Assembly: GCA_032768795.1 (NCBI GenBank)
Contig: CP136490.1
Span: 7,440,001-7,504,000 of the forward strand
Direction of reading: 5' to 3'
Length of the DNA stretch: 64,000 nt
Source of the DNA: Tremella fuciformis
Taxonomy: Eukaryota; Basidiomycota; Tremellomycetes; Tremellales; Tremellaceae
In this document: piece by piece, positions 63,123-64,000 of the stretch
Layout of the letters: every line of letters starts with the position of its first letter
How positions within the stretch are numbered: the first letter of the stretch is position 1
Position numbers and translations under genes: made by a program
The notes under the pieces: model-generated
Databases searched by the model: none
Told to the model about the DNA's origin: nothing
Seen by the model: the letters and a program-made list of their open reading frames with translations, nothing else

Positions 63123-63556
63123 ATGCCATCTCTCACTCTGACCGCCCTCACCTCGATCCTCGCCCTGCTCTCCATGGCCAACGCGGGCGGCATCACCATC
63201 AACACGCACCCCGGCGTCGAGCTGCACTGGGAGAACGGCAGCGGGCAGTACCTCAACGGGGGCAACCACGTCAACTGGTTCTCCACGGGCGACACCACCA
63301 CGTGGACAGTCAAGAACGGCCTCAACGTCAGTACCGCGCGCTCCCCGCTTCCCCACTTCAGATAGCTGACGCCATTCAGACTTATCCGCATTGTTCTGTC
63401 GACACGTCCCGCGGGTTCCCGAAAGATTCCACGGTCGACTTTTGGTTCTCTGTGGGCGCCAACTACCTCTGGCCGTGCGACTGGCAGGAGATCCCGGGGC
63501 AGCCCGGGGAGTTCATCCGGATCGTATGCGAGGGGCCGGAGGCGACGTGCACCTGA
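63123..63556 (+). CDS. Small secreted cysteine-containing protein
   Basis: Two exons, about 126 aa. Signal peptide MPSLTLTALTSILALLSMAN with cleavage near NAGG. The mature part has ITINTHPGVELHWENGSGQY, NHVNWFSTGDTTTWTVKN, then after the intron (GTCAGT...CATTCAG) TYPHCSVDTSRGFPKDSTVD, FWFSVGANYLWPCDWQEIPG and EGPEATCT at the end (63556). Three to four Cys can form disulphides. Beta-rich, with some likeness to small secreted fungal proteins of the killer/cerato type only in size. Function unknown. Confidence 0.75.
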
Positions 63557-64000
63557 GTAGCGGTGGTGAGGGTTGTGAGCAGCGACGCATTGTCTTACTT
63601 TAGGATAGTGCTATATGTCTACTCTACATCGACTATGCCATTTGAACCTTCCTTCAGCAATCAGCGATCAGTGAGTGAGCTGCGATGTTGAGGGTGAGCC
63701 GAAAATAACCTGGGCGCCCCTTACGCAGACCCAAACTCACCAGGCACACGGCTGTCAAACGTCGAAAAAACGTGTCCGACCTATGACGTTTGCCTGTAAG
63801 CGAGTGAACAGTGAACAAACCGCAACACGGACCGATGACCATTGTGGTCTTGCATGCGTGACAGGTAGAAACGTTTTGTTCTATTGCACAGTCCTCGGAG
63901 GCCAGACGTGGACGACATCATCACCATCATCACGAATTGCACCGCTCGCCCAGGTCCAGACTCGCCCTTCCTTCCCCTCGCAACAGGTGTAGCCGTGGGG
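63557..64000. other. Right edge of the window, no gene seen
   Basis: Short overlapping frames on both strands, none with domains or splice support. Confidence 0.3.

Overview
The window is nuclear DNA of a basidiomycete fungus, most likely a Tremellomycete-type yeast or dimorphic fungus. The evidence is many 36-60 nt introns with CTGAC/CTAAC-like branch sites, compact two-strand gene packing, a GC-rich base composition and Tf1/sushi-type chromodomain retrotransposons. The exact species cannot be told from the sequence alone.

Layout. 1-8.3 kb: end of a low-complexity gene, an ER-lumenal DnaJ protein (Scj1 type, KDEL tail), glutamine synthetase, and a proline/histidine-rich single-pass membrane protein. 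8.28-24.16 kb: two nested Ty3/gypsy chromoviruses. The outer element (198-bp LTRs, one long Gag-Pol frame, + strand) is split inside its reverse transcriptase by a complete inner element (772-bp LTRs with one mismatch seen, ATGAC target duplication, gag and pol on the - strand). Both elements show the self-priming signature of Tf1/sushi elements. Each also carries a multi-intron gene antisense to its own gag-pol, between pol and the 3' LTR, that encodes a small protein with paired CxxC zinc-ligand-like clusters. 24.2-30.8 kb: a tandem array of four diverged paralogues of a protein family I do not recognise, all on the - strand, the first one abutting the outer LTR. 31.3-47.7 kb: housekeeping genes (a small DMAC1/Dmo2-like mitochondrial membrane protein, a phospholipase-B-like GDSL hydrolase, two orphan genes, protein phosphatase 4 catalytic subunit, an FG nucleoporin of the Nup58/Nup49 type, a multi-pass membrane protein, a Sec14-like protein with a C-terminal membrane tail, a sucrose-transporter-like MFS protein, a NECAP-like endocytic protein). 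47.75-50.9 kb: a two-gene PIF/Harbinger DNA transposon with terminal inverted repeats, lying beside an intron-containing tRNA-Val(AAC). 51.8-64 kb: a secreted Ser/Ala-linker protein, a basic nuclear-type protein, mitochondrial carnitine/acylcarnitine carrier, proteasome subunit Rpn10, NAD-isocitrate dehydrogenase subunit 2, a serine/proline-rich orphan with a long leader, and a small secreted protein.

The host genes are not an operon-like pathway; they are ordinary fungal loci read from both strands. The main novelty lies in the accessory blocks: the matched antisense zinc-cluster genes of the two retroelements, and the orphan tandem family. A recurrent technical feature is GC-AG introns with the donor GCAAGT (five inferred, three supported by conserved proteins), which simple gene finders will mis-model.
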